Virus record (IMG/VR): IMGVR_UViG_3300032516_000217
Coordinates: 1-22,500 of that record
Source: a virus
Length of the DNA stretch: 22,500 nt
Direction: 5' to 3' (one strand)
In this document: positions 21,898 through 22,500 of the stretch, one piece after another
Position numbering within the stretch: position 1 is the first letter of the stretch
How the letters are laid out: each line of letters begins with the position of its first letter
Made by a program: the position numbers and the translations under genes
Notes under the pieces: model-generated
Told to the model about the DNA's origin: nothing
The model's database searches: none
Seen by the model: the letters and a program-made list of their open reading frames with translations, nothing else

Positions 21898-22500
21898 AGA
21901 CACACCGAGAGCAGACGACCGTTGGTATGGTGTCAGTGTTAACAATGACACTATCCTACACCAGATTTACGCTAGTTTCAGAAATGAGTATATACCGTTT
22001 CTTACCGAACTTTCTAAGGCATACCAAGTTGGAGAAGTAGCTAGTGACATTGATGATACCGTGTTAATGGTTCATGATGTCATGAAAAAAATTGTCGAAA
22101 TAATTACAATTGGAAAAGTCGGTAAAAAGGACGCGTCCATTCTGTATCAGTCTATTAATGATATAGAGGCCAATAAGTCCAGATTGATGAATAGAATAAC
22201 TGAGGATGAAGAGTTTCGGTCCAAGGTTGAAGAAATATACGAAACGACTGGAATATCAGCTAAAGACCTAGGCATAACGAAAGAAATGTTAAAGGCTGGG
22301 GTCAAGCAAGTAAAGGGTAAACAGGTTGACAACGAATTTCAGTCCGGACTTGAACAAAAGCACCCGAAGTCGTCTGGTAAACTGAAGTCTGTAGTAGAAG
22401 GGATGAAAGTTGCGGGTCTTGGTCCGTTTGCTCCCGTTCTTGATACTGTTGGTGACGTTGAGAATTGGTTACGATCCAAGCTAATAAAACCAAAGGAAAA
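21884..22500 (+). CDS. N-terminal part of a tail protein running off the window (at least 205 aa)
   Basis: ATG 21884 overlaps the preceding stop by 14 bases, and the frame stays open to the last base. The visible part is helical: ILHQIYASFRNEYIPFLTEL, VMKKIVEIITIGK, a Lys/Glu-rich middle, then VAGLGPFAPVLDTVGDVENW. It lacks Cys. Position right after chaperone-like genes would suit a tape measure or hub protein, which are long and helical. This is inference; the family is not recognised. Confidence 0.7.
   Translation, partial: MRISKDTPRADDRWYGVSVNNDTILHQIYASFRNEYIPFLTELSKAYQVGEVASDIDDTVLMVHDVMKKIVEIITIGKVGKKDASILYQSINDIEANKSRLMNRITEDEEFRSKVEEIYETTGISAKDLGITKEMLKAGVKQVKGKQVDNEFQSGLEQKHPKSSGKLKSVVEGMKVAGLGPFAPVLDTVGDVENWLRSKLIKPKE

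Noticed and set aside
1-22500. tRNA or rRNA genes
   Set aside because: I saw no cloverleaf with a TTCRANY-type T arm or CCA end in the small non-coding gaps. A tRNAscan run would be needed to be certain.

Overview
The window is a stretch of the virion-structure region of a large tailed phage with a contractile tail, on the T4-like / jumbo myovirus side. All supported genes are on the + strand, most overlap by 1-40 bases (ATGA, TAATG, GTGA junctions), and recognisable products are a gp21-type prohead protease, a gp23-type major capsid protein, tail sheath, tail tube, a second tube-like protein and a T4_baseplate (gp26-like) protein. The host cannot be told from the sequence.

Layout. 1-336: Lys-rich C-terminus of a gene entering from the left. 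352-2739: prohead protease fused to a long coiled-coil scaffold in one 795-residue chain. 2750-4273: major capsid protein, closed by a strong intrinsic terminator (4307-4340). 4355-4651: small unknown gene. 4658-5590: free-standing double-HNH endonuclease. 5358-6820: one structural gene in four pieces, interrupted by three tandem group I introns (5571-5815, 5845-6093, 6107-6379) leaving exons of 213, 29, 13 and 441 nt; splicing restores a 231-residue protein. 6860-7141: small membrane protein. 7205-14833: accessory proteins (SWIM-like + DUF5662-like, DUF5661-like with zinc ribbon, a nucleotidyltransferase-fold protein, several unknowns). 14817-16217: protein ending in 63-bp leucine-rich repeats. 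16214-17167: neck/tail-completion-like protein. 17258-18886: sheath. 18890-19063: remnant of an HNH endonuclease. 19056-19571: tube. 19582-22500: tube/baseplate-associated genes, a gp26-like protein overlapped by a small ORF, and the start of a further tail gene running off the right edge.

Two things stand out. First, the intron cluster: introns 1 and 2 are diverged copies with compensatory stem changes and sit behind the same 7-nt 5' exon sequence (CGTGGAT), as expected if one arose from the other by reverse splicing; an HNH gene lies directly upstream. Second, a short peptide motif, ESK[VIA]NE and variants, recurs at domain boundaries of at least three different proteins, and related [VI]NE sequences follow short Leu-rich N-terminal leaders. 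It resembles the (I/L)xE cleavage rule of T4-type prohead proteases, suggesting a protease-processed, capsid-targeted set of internal proteins. Function calls rest on sequence reading alone; no database search was run.
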